Assembly: GCA_016699855.1 (NCBI GenBank) | Contig: CP064988.1 | Coordinates: forward strand, 3,438,501 to 3,502,500 | Length of the DNA: 64,000 nt | Origin: Rhodospirillales bacterium | GTDB taxonomy: Bacteria > Pseudomonadota > Alphaproteobacteria > Reyranellales > Reyranellaceae | Direction: 5' to 3' | Shown here: positions 8,695 through 17,867 of the stretch, piece after piece | How the letters are laid out: each line of letters starts with the position of its first letter | How positions within the stretch are numbered: the first letter of the stretch is position 1 | Made by a program: the position numbers and the translations under genes | The notes under the pieces: generated by a model | The model's input: only the letters and a program-made list of their open reading frames with translations | Told to the model about the DNA's origin: nothing | Database searches by the model: none

Positions 8695-9408
8695 ATGGCG
8701 TGGGAGGGCTTGACGGTGCTGGCGGTCGTCCCCGCGCGGGGCGGCAGCAAGGGCGTGCCACGCAAGAACATCGCGGAGGTCGGCGGCCAGTCGCTGATCG
8801 CCCGCGCCGCGCGCGTCGTGAAGGCGCTGCCGTGGATCGACCACGCCGTGATCTCGACCGACGATCCGGATTTCGTGGAGGAGGCGCGCCGCCACGGCCT
8901 CGACGCGCCGTTCCTCCGTCCGGCGGCGCTCGCGACGGACGAATCGACGGCGCAGGACGCATGGGCGCACGCTTGGCTCGAGGCCGAGCGCCACTACGGC
9001 ATGCGGTTCGGGGCGTCGGTGTATCTGCAGCCGACCAGTCCGTTCCGGACGCCCGCCGACGTCGAGGCGACGATGCGGGCCATGGTCGAGGGCGGCCGGG
9101 CGGCGGCGTGCACCGTGGCGCGGGTGCCCGGCCACTTCACGCCCCAGAAGATCCTGCGGCGCGACGATGCCGGCGTCTTGTCGTTCAACGCGCCGGACGG
9201 CGCCGCCCACAAGAACCGCCAGACGATACCGGCGTACTGGTACCGCACGGGCTACTGCTACGCCGCGCGGCGGCGCACGCTGGTCGACAATCGGCACATC
9301 GTCGAGGAGGACTGCGTCGGCGTGCCGACCGAGGGGGCGATCGTCAATATCGACGATCCGTTCGAGCTCGACGTCGCGCGCTGGTTGGCCGGACGCGACG
9401 GGCTGTGA
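8695..9408 (+). CDS. CMP-sugar synthetase (acylneuraminate cytidylyltransferase family)
   Basis: A 237-residue nucleotidyltransferase. The N-terminal signature VVPARGGSKGVPRKNI binds CTP, and YLQPTSPFRTPADV plus IVNIDDPFELDVA are typical of NeuA-like enzymes. Such enzymes activate nonulosonic or related acidic sugars as CMP derivatives. It opens the plus-strand glycan cluster, 74 bases before the fused WbpB/WbpD-like gene. No NeuB-type synthase is in the window, so which sugar is activated cannot be said. KdsB, the KDO counterpart, is a separate gene at about 32.7 kb. Confidence 0.85.
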   Translation: MAWEGLTVLAVVPARGGSKGVPRKNIAEVGGQSLIARAARVVKALPWIDHAVISTDDPDFVEEARRHGLDAPFLRPAALATDESTAQDAWAHAWLEAERHYGMRFGASVYLQPTSPFRTPADVEATMRAMVEGGRAAACTVARVPGHFTPQKILRRDDAGVLSFNAPDGAAHKNRQTIPAYWYRTGYCYAARRRTLVDNRHIVEEDCVGVPTEGAIVNIDDPFELDVARWLAGRDGL

Positions 9409-9481
9409 CGGCGATGTCTCGACCGATCTCGGTGGACGACGGCCGCGGCCGCGCCGACCACGGCCGATGCGGGGGGCGCGC

Positions 9482-11035
9482 ATGCTGGCGTTGATCGGCT
9501 GCGGCTACTGGGGCAGGAACCTCGCCCGCGTCGCCCATGGAATGGGCGCGCTGAGCGTGATCTGCGACAAGGGCAATCCCCAGGCCGAGGCGCTGGCGCG
9601 CGGCTTCGGAGTCGATTTCACCGACGACATCGCGGCGTTGTGGCGCGACGACCGCGTCAAGGCCGTGTTGATCGCGTCGCCGGCCGAGACCCACGCCGAG
9701 ATCGCGACGGCCGCGTTGCGCGCAGGTCGCGACGCCTTCGTGGAGAAGCCGCTGGCGCTGTCCGTCGCCGACGCGACGGCGGTCGCCGAGCTCGCGGAGG
9801 CAGGCGGTCGCGTCCTGATGGTCGGACATCTGCTGCGCTACCACCCCGTGTTCCAGCGCCTGCTCCAGGTGGTGCGCGCGGGCGATCTCGGCCGGCTGCG
9901 CTACGTCTATTCCAACCGTCTGAACATCGGGAAGGTGCGGGTCGAGGAGAACGTGCTGTGGAGCTTCGCGCCGCACGACCTCTCGATGATCCTGGCGCTG
10001 GCCGGCGAACGGCCGGACTCGGTGAGCTGCGTCGGCAAGCGCGACCTGCATCCGAACGTCGCCGACCACACAATGACCCAGCTCGCCTTTCCCGACGGCC
10101 TGCGGGCGCACGTGTTCGTCTCGTGGCTGCATCCGTTCAAGGAGCAGAAGCTGGTCGTGGTCGGCGAGACCGGGATGCTGGTGTTCGACGACACCGAGGC
10201 TTGGGAGCGCAAGCTGATGCGCTATCGCCACGGCGTCGACTGGAAGGACGGCCGGCCGGAGGCGCGCAAGGCCGAGGGCGAGCCCGTGCCGGTCGACCAC
10301 GCCGAGCCGCTCGCGGCGGAGATCGCGCATTTCCTCGGCCGCGTCGCGGACCGCGGCCGGCCGCTGACCGACGGGCGCGAGGGCATCGCGGTGCTCGAGA
10401 CGCTGGACGCGGCCCAGCGCTCGATGGATTCGGGAGGCGTCGCTGTGAACTTGTCGCCTGAACGGACGGCCGCGGCCGCCACCTACTACGCGCATCCGAC
10501 CGCGGTGGTCGACGCAGGCGCCGAGATCGGGCCGGGGACGAAGATCTGGCACTACAGCCACGTGCTTTCCGGAAGCCGCATCGGCGCGCGCGTGGTCGTC
10601 GGGCAGAACGGCATGATCGGCCCCGACGTGACGATCGGCGACGGCTGCAAGCTCCAGAACAACGTCTCCGTCTACAAGGGCGTGACCCTCGAGGCCGACG
10701 TGTTCTGCGGGCCGAGCATGGTGTTCACCAACGTGCTGACGCCGCGCGCCCATATCGAGCGCAAGGACGAGTTTGCGCCGACCCTGGTGCGCCGCGGCGC
10801 CACGCTGGGCGCCAACTGCGTCGTGGTCTGCGGCGTCACGATCGGGGAGTATGCCATGGTCGGCGCCGGCGCCGTGGTCACGCGCGACGTGCCGGCCTAC
10901 GCGCTGGTGGTCGGCAATCCGGCGCGGTTCATCGGCTGGGTCGGCGCCGCCGGCGAGCGGCTGGGCGACGATCTGGTTTGCCCGCGCACCGGCGCGCGCT
11001 ACAAGCTCGTCGACGGCGCGCTGGCGCCGGCCTGA
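9482..11035 (+). CDS. Fused sugar dehydrogenase / N-acetyltransferase (WbpB-WbpD-like)
   Basis: A 517-residue bifunctional protein. Residues about 1-315 are a Gfo/Idh/MocA oxidoreductase: Rossmann motif LIGCGYWGRN at the very start, EKPLALS, and a substrate domain with HDLSMILAL. After a short linker, residues about 335-490 form a left-handed beta-helix acyltransferase (IGPGTKIWHYSHV, IGDGCKLQNNVSVYKG, VVGNPARFIGWV). Separately these resemble WbpB (oxidises C3 of UDP-GlcNAcA) and WbpD (acetylates the C3 amine). The aminotransferase that acts between them is the next gene. The frame is continuous, so the fusion is real in this sequence. ATG 9482 was chosen for its GGGGGG ribosome site; ATG 9467 is possible. 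Confidence 0.85.
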   Translation: MLALIGCGYWGRNLARVAHGMGALSVICDKGNPQAEALARGFGVDFTDDIAALWRDDRVKAVLIASPAETHAEIATAALRAGRDAFVEKPLALSVADATAVAELAEAGGRVLMVGHLLRYHPVFQRLLQVVRAGDLGRLRYVYSNRLNIGKVRVEENVLWSFAPHDLSMILALAGERPDSVSCVGKRDLHPNVADHTMTQLAFPDGLRAHVFVSWLHPFKEQKLVVVGETGMLVFDDTEAWERKLMRYRHGVDWKDGRPEARKAEGEPVPVDHAEPLAAEIAHFLGRVADRGRPLTDGREGIAVLETLDAAQRSMDSGGVAVNLSPERTAAAATYYAHPTAVVDAGAEIGPGTKIWHYSHVLSGSRIGARVVVGQNGMIGPDVTIGDGCKLQNNVSVYKGVTLEADVFCGPSMVFTNVLTPRAHIERKDEFAPTLVRRGATLGANCVVVCGVTIGEYAMVGAGAVVTRDVPAYALVVGNPARFIGWVGAAGERLGDDLVCPRTGARYKLVDGALAPA

Positions 11036-11063
11036 TCGCGCCGCATCCGCCGGGACGGAGCCC

Positions 11064-12194
11064 ATGGACGCCATTCCCTTCGTCGACCTGAAGACGCAGT
11101 ACGCGCGGCTGAAGGCCGACATCGACGCGCGCATCCACAAGGTGCTCGACCACGGCCAGTACATCAACGGGCCGGAGGTCGCGGAGTTCGAGCGGAAATG
11201 CGCCGACCACGTCGGCGCGCGCCACTGCGTCGGCGTGTCGAGCGGCACCGACGCGCTGTTGATCGCCTTGATGGCCCGCGGCGTCGGCCCGGGGGACGCG
11301 GTGTTCCTGCCGGGATTCACCTACACCGCGACCGCCGAGGTCGTCCTGCTGATCGGCGCGACGCCGGTGTTCGTCGACGTCGATCCCGATACGTTCAATC
11401 TCGATCCGGCCGATCTCGACCGGCAAATTGCGGCGACGGCGCGTGCGGGCGCGCTGAAGCCGCGCATGGTCGTGGTGGTGGATCTGTTCGGTCTGCCCGG
11501 TGCCTACGCCGCGATCGAGGCGGTGGCGGGCGGGCACGGCGTCGAGGTGCTGGCGGACGCCGCCCAGAGCATGGGCGGCGCGGTCGGCGGGAGGCGTGTC
11601 GGCACCCTCGCGCCGATGACGGCGACCAGCTTCTTTCCGGCCAAGCCGCTGGGCTGCTATGGCGACGGCGGCGCGATCTTCACCGACGACGACGCCACGG
11701 CGGAGATCCTGCGGTCGATCCGCGCGCACGGGCAGGGGAGATCGAAGTACGATGTCGCGCGGGTCGGCGTGAACGGCCGCCTCGACACGATCCAGGCGGC
11801 GGTCCTCATCCCGAAGCTCGCGCTGCTCGACGAGGAGCGCGCGGCGCGCGAGCGGCTTTCGCGGCGCTACGACCGGCGGCTCGGCAACCATGTGAAGGTG
11901 CCGGCGCGTCCCGACGGGTGCGTCTACGCGTGGGCGCAGTACACCATCCAGATCGACGACCGCGACCGGGTGCAGGCGGCGCTGAAGGAAGCCGGCATCC
12001 CGACGATGGTCTACTACCCCCGCCCGATGCATCTGCAGAGCGCCTATCTGCGCCACGGCGGCGGCGAAGGCTCCCTGCCAACCAGCGAGGCGCTGTGCGG
12101 CCGTGTGCTGAGTCTGCCGATGCATCCCTACATGGACGACGAGACCGCCGACCGGATCTGCGACACGTTGATCGCCGCGCTCGGCGCCGCGTAG
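11064..12194 (+). CDS. DegT/DnrJ/EryC1 sugar aminotransferase (WbpE-like)
   Basis: A 376-residue PLP-dependent aminotransferase of the DegT family. The start IPFVDLKTQYARL, the GTDALLIALMA cofactor region, and the PLP lysine K194 in TSFFPAKPLGCYGDGG are all present. Enzymes of this group transaminate 3-keto or 4-keto nucleotide sugars. Lying 28 bases after the WbpB-WbpD fusion, it fits the C3 transamination step that makes UDP-GlcNAc(3NH2)A with glutamate as donor. It ends ten bases from a convergent minus-strand gene. Confidence 0.9.
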   Translation: MDAIPFVDLKTQYARLKADIDARIHKVLDHGQYINGPEVAEFERKCADHVGARHCVGVSSGTDALLIALMARGVGPGDAVFLPGFTYTATAEVVLLIGATPVFVDVDPDTFNLDPADLDRQIAATARAGALKPRMVVVVDLFGLPGAYAAIEAVAGGHGVEVLADAAQSMGGAVGGRRVGTLAPMTATSFFPAKPLGCYGDGGAIFTDDDATAEILRSIRAHGQGRSKYDVARVGVNGRLDTIQAAVLIPKLALLDEERAARERLSRRYDRRLGNHVKVPARPDGCVYAWAQYTIQIDDRDRVQAALKEAGIPTMVYYPRPMHLQSAYLRHGGGEGSLPTSEALCGRVLSLPMHPYMDDETADRICDTLIAALGAA

Positions 12195-12204
12195 CCGTCA
12201 CCGG

Positions 12205-14733
12205 TCACTCGGCGATAGCGATCCCGCGCGTCGCCGTCGTGCCGGCGACGAGGTCGGTGACCTTCACGGTCCAGCGTCCAGCCGGCTCGTTGAACGCAGG
12301 CGTGAATCGGAAGCGGGCGCGGCCCGCGTCCGCCGACCGCGTCGTCGAGAAGCGGCTCCATGCGTTGCGGCGGCCCGAGGGATCGGTCACCTCGATCTCG
12401 ATCGGCAGGTCGGCCTCGATCGTGGCGCCATCGGCGTCGCGGACCACGATCACCACGTCCACGGCCGTTCCGCGACGCCCGGCGCCCGGCGTGTCGAGGC
12501 CGACGCCGCCGATCGGCCGCGGCAGAGCGAACAGCAACGCGCCCTGCGCCGCGGCGAGTTCGAGACCGACCGCGCCCCAGCCGGCCGACTCCGGAGCGAC
12601 CACGAGACGCCGCCGCGCCAGGGCATCGTAGACCGCCGTCCGGTCATCGAGACGAAGCGATACGCGCGTCCGCAGCGGCAGGCCGCGCTCCAGATGCAGG
12701 CGGTGGGCGCCGAAACGCGGCCCGAAATCGCGATGGTCGTTGACGACGACGTGGATCATGGCGCGGCCGGCGGCGAGGCTCTCCACCAGCGCTCGGGGCG
12801 TGTCGGCCTCGGCCTGCTTCACGGATCGGTCGAACAGCGGCGCGAGCCGCGTCGCCTGCGCGGCGTCGATCCGCCGGGCCGCGTCGGCGCCAAGGCGCTC
12901 GGACACGGGAAGCGCGCCGTCGACCTGGACCTCGTGGTCGAACGTCATCGCCGTGACGATGGTACCCGGCGCCGGCGCGGGGAACGGGGCGTTCGCGATC
13001 AACCGCGCGCCGCGGGCCACCGCCGCCGCCAGCGCCTCACGGGACACGGCCGGCAGGGCCGCCGCCCGCGGCAACACGATGACGTCGTATCGGGCCAGGC
13101 GGCCCTCGGCGACGTCCTCGTCCAGCAGCACGTCGAACGGCACGTGGTTCATCGCCAGCAGAGCGGCGTAGGGCAGGGTCTGCTCGGCGTCGTAACCGAC
13201 GACGCGTCCCATCGATGCCGCGCCGAACCACTCCGCCGTCGCCGAGGCGTAGACCGCCACGCGTGCCGGCGCCGGTCGCGCGGCGCGAATCGCCGGCCCG
13301 TATGGCCGCACCAGGCGCGTCAGCACCTCGCCAAGCGCCGCGAACGTCTCCGGCGCGTACTTCGGGCTCGCCTGCGCCGGATCGGACACCGGGCGCGAAT
13401 CGGTCGCGTAGAAGCCCATCGCGTCCGGCCGCTGCGCGAACACCAGCCACGCGGCCTGCGTCGCGTAGTCCGGTCCGGCGATGAAGAACGGGTCGCCGCC
13501 GTCCTTGTCCCGCGAAAGGTCGGCGCGGCTGCCGGTCGTCGGCGCGACCATGCGCGCGTACTTGAGCAAGGTGATGGTCTGCTGGACCTCGAGACCCGTG
13601 CCCCGGGCCAACGCCTGGAGATATCGGACGTAGTACAGCCGCTTGATGTCGGGATAGCCGTAGGTCCAGGTCGCGATCCGGTCGAGTCCGACGCCCGTCC
13701 GGACGGCGGCGAGGCGCCACGGCTCCGACCAGACGGCGACGTCCGGCCGCGCCGCGCGCAGGACGCCGGCCATCCCGGCGTTCACGCCCGCGACGCCGCC
13801 GTTGCCGCCGTACCAGAAGCGCGCGAACCGGGCGCGCGGCGCGTCGTCCGGAACGGCGCCGTCGACGACCTCGCGCGGACCGACCGGACGCCATACGAAA
13901 TCGCCGATGATCAGCCGCCGGACGATGGCGCTGGAGATGTCGATCCTCGCGGCCTCGGCGGCGGCGCGCAGGGCCGGCCCGTCGTGGAAGCGTGGCTCGA
14001 TCTCCTCGTTGACGAGCACGTGGCGCAAGCCGGGGTGGTCGCCGGCGATCGATAGCGCCGCGCGCGCGACGTCCAGAGCGTGCGCCCGCACAGCCGGATC
14101 GTAGACGTCCAGCGACGCGCCGCCTCGCCATCGCGGCGCGAGTGTCGGGCTCAGATACAGGCCGAGTTCGTGATCCCGTCGGACGGCGGCGTCGAGGCGC
14201 GACCGGATCCCGGTCCGTCGTTCCGTCGCTGGCGCGTCGGTGATCGCATCGAGGAAGCTGCCGGTGACGCCCATCGCGTCCCATGCGTCGTCGTCGCGGG
14301 CGTCGAGCTGGCCCCACCACCGGACGGGAAACCGGTCGGCATCCCGGGGCGCGCCGATCTCTACGTCGAGCATGGCCGTCGGCGACATTTCGCCGCCCCG
14401 CAGCGCGGTCAGCGCGAGGACGTAGCTGCCGCCGGCGATGGCCTCGGCGTCGACCACGACCGACGCGCGGCCGTCGACGACCTCCGCCTCGCCGCGCACG
14501 ACGCCGCCCCAGTCGTAGGTGACCCGCCCGGCGCCCGTGGCCTCGACGTCGATGCGGACCACGCCGTGCCGCGGGAAGACGGTGGCCTGGGAAATCGGGC
14601 GCGGCGGATCGAGCGCGATGGCGGATCCGCAGGACGACGCGACGGCAAGGAACGCCGCTATCGCCCCCGCCGTCGCCATCCGGGCTACGCGACCGGCGGA
14701 AGTGCCGTGAGAGAGCCGTCCGATCGCGCCCAT
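12205..14733 (-). CDS. Large exported protein, glycoside-hydrolase-like, function unknown
   Basis: An 842-residue protein I cannot name. The N-terminus has a hydrophobic segment ending in AVASSCGSA, a signal peptide with a possible lipobox Cys. A beta-sandwich (about residues 50-130) is followed by a region with TIM-barrel-like features (LYLSPTLAPRWRG, VLVNEEIEPRFH, VWSEPWRL, TWTYGYPD). Next comes a segment like the Rossmann/GATase-type domain of GH42 galactosidases (YDVIVLPRAAALP, VARGARLIANAPF). The C-terminal 100 residues look like a bacterial Ig or macroglobulin-type strand domain (VDVVIVVRDADG, GRWTVKVTD). NEE and EPW offer candidate acidic catalytic residues. It is embedded in the glycan cluster on the opposite strand, so a role in trimming or editing that glycan is a guess. 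Confidence 0.6.
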   Translation of the reverse strand: MGAIGRLSHGTSAGRVARMATAGAIAAFLAVASSCGSAIALDPPRPISQATVFPRHGVVRIDVEATGAGRVTYDWGGVVRGEAEVVDGRASVVVDAEAIAGGSYVLALTALRGGEMSPTAMLDVEIGAPRDADRFPVRWWGQLDARDDDAWDAMGVTGSFLDAITDAPATERRTGIRSRLDAAVRRDHELGLYLSPTLAPRWRGGASLDVYDPAVRAHALDVARAALSIAGDHPGLRHVLVNEEIEPRFHDGPALRAAAEAARIDISSAIVRRLIIGDFVWRPVGPREVVDGAVPDDAPRARFARFWYGGNGGVAGVNAGMAGVLRAARPDVAVWSEPWRLAAVRTGVGLDRIATWTYGYPDIKRLYYVRYLQALARGTGLEVQQTITLLKYARMVAPTTGSRADLSRDKDGGDPFFIAGPDYATQAAWLVFAQRPDAMGFYATDSRPVSDPAQASPKYAPETFAALGEVLTRLVRPYGPAIRAARPAPARVAVYASATAEWFGAASMGRVVGYDAEQTLPYAALLAMNHVPFDVLLDEDVAEGRLARYDVIVLPRAAALPAVSREALAAAVARGARLIANAPFPAPAPGTIVTAMTFDHEVQVDGALPVSERLGADAARRIDAAQATRLAPLFDRSVKQAEADTPRALVESLAAGRAMIHVVVNDHRDFGPRFGAHRLHLERGLPLRTRVSLRLDDRTAVYDALARRRLVVAPESAGWGAVGLELAAAQGALLFALPRPIGGVGLDTPGAGRRGTAVDVVIVVRDADGATIEADLPIEIEVTDPSGRRNAWSRFSTTRSADAGRARFRFTPAFNEPAGRWTVKVTDLVAGTTATRGIAIAE

Positions 14734-14767
14734 CCATCGCCTCGATCGACGCCGCCCGCGCCGGCGG

Positions 14768-15502
14768 TCAGACGCGGAACCGCGCCTCGTCGTCTCGCCT
14801 CAAGCGTCCGAAAAGGGACGGGAAGTTGCGCGCCATGTAGTTCGACAGCTCGCTGGCGCGCCGCGCCTCGAGCTCGGACCACACGGCGTCGGCGTCGGCC
14901 ACGCCGCACCACCATTCGGGATGCGTGAGAAGCTGGATCGGCGTCCGGCGCTCGGCGAACAAGGCCTCCAGCCTGGGCCAGAAGCCGGGATCGCGCCGCG
15001 AGTCCGAAGCGTAGCCCGACGGGTCGAACAGACCGGGCTGGTAGCCGCTGACGAACGAATCGAAACGCCGCCCCAGCACGTCCGGCGACGGCCGGTGGAA
15101 GCTGACAACGCGGTCGATCGGCGTCACGCAGCGGCCGAACCAGTCCAGAGTCGCGGCGATGTCGCCCTCGCCGGCGCCGTGGGTCGTCTGATCGATGTGC
15201 AGGCCGACGCAGTGGCCCTGCGCCCGCAGCGCCCGGATGGCGTCGCGCGTGGACGCCGCCAGACCGTTGTAGGTGTCGGCGTCGAGCTGGAAGAAGTAGC
15301 TGGCGCGCGCGCCGGCGGCGGCCTCGATCCCGCCGAGGACCACGGCCATGCGCGGCGACATGTCGACGTCGTGCCGCAGGAACAGCGTCGGCGCGTCCGC
15401 CGCCGGCCCTTCGTCGAGTCGCGCGAACGCGTATCCGGCGCGCAGCGCCGCCGCGATGACGCGACGGTAGCCTTCGGGGCTGAATTCCATGGGCGTCGCC
15501 AT
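14768..15502 (-). CDS. Polysaccharide-deacetylase-fold protein
   Basis: A 244-residue protein with NodB-fold features: FLRHDVDMSPR (metal-binding His-Asp-x-Asp), VGLHIDQTTH, and VSFHRPSP, followed by a late LLTHPEWW. Small proteins of this type occur in O-antigen and capsule clusters, where they probably act on N-acyl sugars, but the substrate is unknown. No signal peptide is seen with the start used here (ATG 15502); a further in-frame ATG at 15490 gives 240 residues. The frame continues upstream without family similarity. It lies downstream of, and is separated from, the divergent glycosyltransferase by about 130 bases. Confidence 0.65.
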   Translation of the reverse strand: MATPMEFSPEGYRRVIAAALRAGYAFARLDEGPAADAPTLFLRHDVDMSPRMAVVLGGIEAAAGARASYFFQLDADTYNGLAASTRDAIRALRAQGHCVGLHIDQTTHGAGEGDIAATLDWFGRCVTPIDRVVSFHRPSPDVLGRRFDSFVSGYQPGLFDPSGYASDSRRDPGFWPRLEALFAERRTPIQLLTHPEWWCGVADADAVWSELEARRASELSNYMARNFPSLFGRLRRDDEARFRV

Positions 15503-15636
15503 TTCCCGGTGCCGTGTCGCTTTCAATAGCGACGCGGGAATCGCAAGTAAAGGCGCGCCCCCGGCCGCGCGATGGCGGGCGCGCCTACGTTCCTGTATCG
15601 TGCGCCCGGGCGCGGCGATCGTGGTGGCTTCGGACA

Positions 15637-16767
15637 ATGGCGCGTGTGATCCACGTCTCCTCGGCGCACCACCTGCTCGATACGCGGATATTCTACCGGA
15701 TGGCGCGCTCGCTGGCGGCCGACGGCCACGAGGTGACCGTCGCCGCCGCGGCGCCTCCGGACTCCACGGTGCCGCCGTCGTTGGACGGCGTCCGCCTGAT
15801 CGCCCTGCCGCCGCGTGCCGGCCGCATGGCGCGGTTTCTGCGCCGCCCCTTCGACATCCTCCGCGCGATCCGCGCGGACCGCTACGATCTGGTCCATTTC
15901 CACGACCCGGACCTGCTGCCGTGGATGCTGGCGTTGCGCCTGTCCGGGCGGCGGATCGTCTACGACGCGCACGAGGCCTACCGCGACAATATCGCCGGCA
16001 AGACGTGGATTCCGGCGCCCCTCCGCTGGCTGGCGCGGGCCGGCGTCGTGGCGCTGGAAGGGCTGGCGGCGCGATGGCTGGACGGCGTCGTCGCGGCCAG
16101 CCAGCCGATCCTCGACAAGATCGCGCCGCGCCGCGGCGCCGTCGTGCGCAACTTCATGTCGAAGGACCTGGCGTTGGAGATCGGCGCGCCGCCGATCGCG
16201 GAACGGGCGCCCGCCATCTGCTATTTCGGCAGCGTCACGGCGGACCGCGCCGCCGTCGAGATGGTGGAGGCGTTCGTCCTGGTCCGCGCCGCCCGCCCGG
16301 ATTGCCGCGTCGTCGTAGGCGGCCGGATCGCCGAGGATGTCGACGCCGCCCGCCTGCGGGAACGCATGGCCGCCGCCGGGGTCGAGTACGTCAGCTTCCT
16401 GCAGCAGCGCGAGATGCTCGATGCGATCTCGGCCTGCCGCCTCGGCCTGTGCCTCTACAAGCCGACACCGGCCTATCTCGAGGGCGAGTATCCGACCAAG
16501 CTGCTGGACTACATCTGCGTCGGCACGCCGACGGTGACCGGCGCGGGGCTGCCGAACGCGGTGGCGCTGGTCGAGCGCCTGCGCTGCGGCGCCGTCGCCG
16601 ACCAGGAGTCGCCGGCCGATATCGCGAGGGTCGTCCTCGACCTGCTCGACGACACCGCGCGCCTGCAGACGATGAGCGACGCCGGCCGGCGCGCCTTCCT
16701 CGACGAGCTCAACTGGGACCACGCGCGGGCGAATCTACGGCGCCTCTACGACGCGATATTGCGCTGA
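15637..16767 (+). CDS. Glycosyltransferase, GT-B fold (GT4-like)
   Basis: A 376-residue GT-B glycosyltransferase. The N-terminal Rossmann domain has VIHVSSAHHLLDTRIFYRMA and DLVHFHDPDLLPW plus YDAHEAYRDN. The C-terminal nucleotide-sugar domain has ICYFGSVTADRA, and the EPTK-like position reads EGEYPTKLLDYICVGTP. Donor and acceptor cannot be told. It is the first plus-strand gene of the second half of the glycan cluster. ATG 15637 was chosen because the family begins immediately there; the open frame continues 41 codons upstream without similarity. Confidence 0.85.
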   Translation: MARVIHVSSAHHLLDTRIFYRMARSLAADGHEVTVAAAAPPDSTVPPSLDGVRLIALPPRAGRMARFLRRPFDILRAIRADRYDLVHFHDPDLLPWMLALRLSGRRIVYDAHEAYRDNIAGKTWIPAPLRWLARAGVVALEGLAARWLDGVVAASQPILDKIAPRRGAVVRNFMSKDLALEIGAPPIAERAPAICYFGSVTADRAAVEMVEAFVLVRAARPDCRVVVGGRIAEDVDAARLRERMAAAGVEYVSFLQQREMLDAISACRLGLCLYKPTPAYLEGEYPTKLLDYICVGTPTVTGAGLPNAVALVERLRCGAVADQESPADIARVVLDLLDDTARLQTMSDAGRRAFLDELNWDHARANLRRLYDAILR

Positions 16768-16870
16768 CGCCGCCGCATTGCGCTGACGCGGGCGCGCCGG
16801 GTCGCCGGCCGGGCGTGGATGGGATAGGATCGCCGCGACCCGGACGCGCGGTCGAGGAGGCGGTCTCCAG

Positions 16871-17842
16871 ATGCGGGACAAGGATGGTCGGATCTCGGTG
16901 GCGGTGACGGCCGGTGGGGTCGTCGATCTGCTCGGCGCCGACGTGCGCTGGACGCGCGGCGACCTGGCGAGGCCGCTGAGCACCGTCGAGTCGCTGAGGT
17001 CCGCCGGACCGGGTGCCCTGACGTTCTGCCGCCGCGCGGGCGAGGGCTTGGCTGCGGATCTGCACGCCTCGCGGGCCGCGGCGATCATCGTGCCGGACGA
17101 TCCGTCGGCGCGGATCGACGTGGCGGCGGTGGTGATCGCCGTCGACAACCCCCGCCTCTCGTTCATCCGGATTCTGACCCGGCTCTTCCCGCGGACGGCG
17201 CCGCGCGGTGTGCATCCGACGGCGATCGTCGATCCGTCGGCGCGGGTCGACGCCACGGCTTTCGTCGGCGCGCACAGTGTCATCGGGCCGAACTGCGCTG
17301 TCGGCGCGCGCACGACCATCCATCCCAACGTCACGCTCTACGAGGGCGTCCGTATCGGCGCCGACGTGGTCGTCGATTCGGGCACCGTGATCGGCGCCGA
17401 CGGCTTCGGCTTCGAGCGCAACGCCGACGGCGCGCTCGAGAATTTCCCGCATTTCGGCGGCGTGGTCGTCGAGGACGGCGCCAATATCGGCGCCAACGTC
17501 TGCATCGACCGCGGCACGCTCGACGACACCGTCGTCGGACGCGGCGCGCGGATCGACAATCTGGCGCATATCAGCCACAACGTCCGCCTCGGCGCCCATA
17601 GCGTCGTGCTGGCGATGTGCATCATCTGTGGCGGCGTGCGGATCGGCGACTACGCGTGGGTGAGCCCGGCGGCGTCGGTCCGCAACCAGCTCTCGGTCGG
17701 CGAATGGGCGACGGTCGGCATGGGCGCGGCGGTCGTGAAGCCGGTCGCGGCGCGCGAGACCGTGGTCGGCAATCCGGCGCGGCCGCAGGCCGAGTTCCAG
17801 CGGATGCAGGACGCGCTGGTCCGCCTGACGACGACCGGCTGA
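16871..17842 (+). CDS. lpxD: LpxD-family acyltransferase
   Basis: A 323-residue hexapeptide-repeat acyltransferase of the LpxD type. The N-terminal domain contains SLRSAGPGALTFCRRAG. The left-handed beta-helix has VIGADGFGFERNADG, NVCIDRGTLDDTVVG and the catalytic-type His236 in HISHNVRLG, and the C-terminal helix follows VVGNPARP. LpxD adds the second hydroxyacyl chain in lipid A synthesis. Here it is not beside bamA, fabZ or lpxA, its usual partners, but between a glycosyltransferase and a flippase. It may be a second copy specialised for the cluster sugar, or the only LpxD; the window cannot decide. Confidence 0.8.
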   Translation: MRDKDGRISVAVTAGGVVDLLGADVRWTRGDLARPLSTVESLRSAGPGALTFCRRAGEGLAADLHASRAAAIIVPDDPSARIDVAAVVIAVDNPRLSFIRILTRLFPRTAPRGVHPTAIVDPSARVDATAFVGAHSVIGPNCAVGARTTIHPNVTLYEGVRIGADVVVDSGTVIGADGFGFERNADGALENFPHFGGVVVEDGANIGANVCIDRGTLDDTVVGRGARIDNLAHISHNVRLGAHSVVLAMCIICGGVRIGDYAWVSPAASVRNQLSVGEWATVGMGAAVVKPVAARETVVGNPARPQAEFQRMQDALVRLTTTG

Positions 17843-17867
17843 TCGCCGGACCGCGCATGGAACCGCG

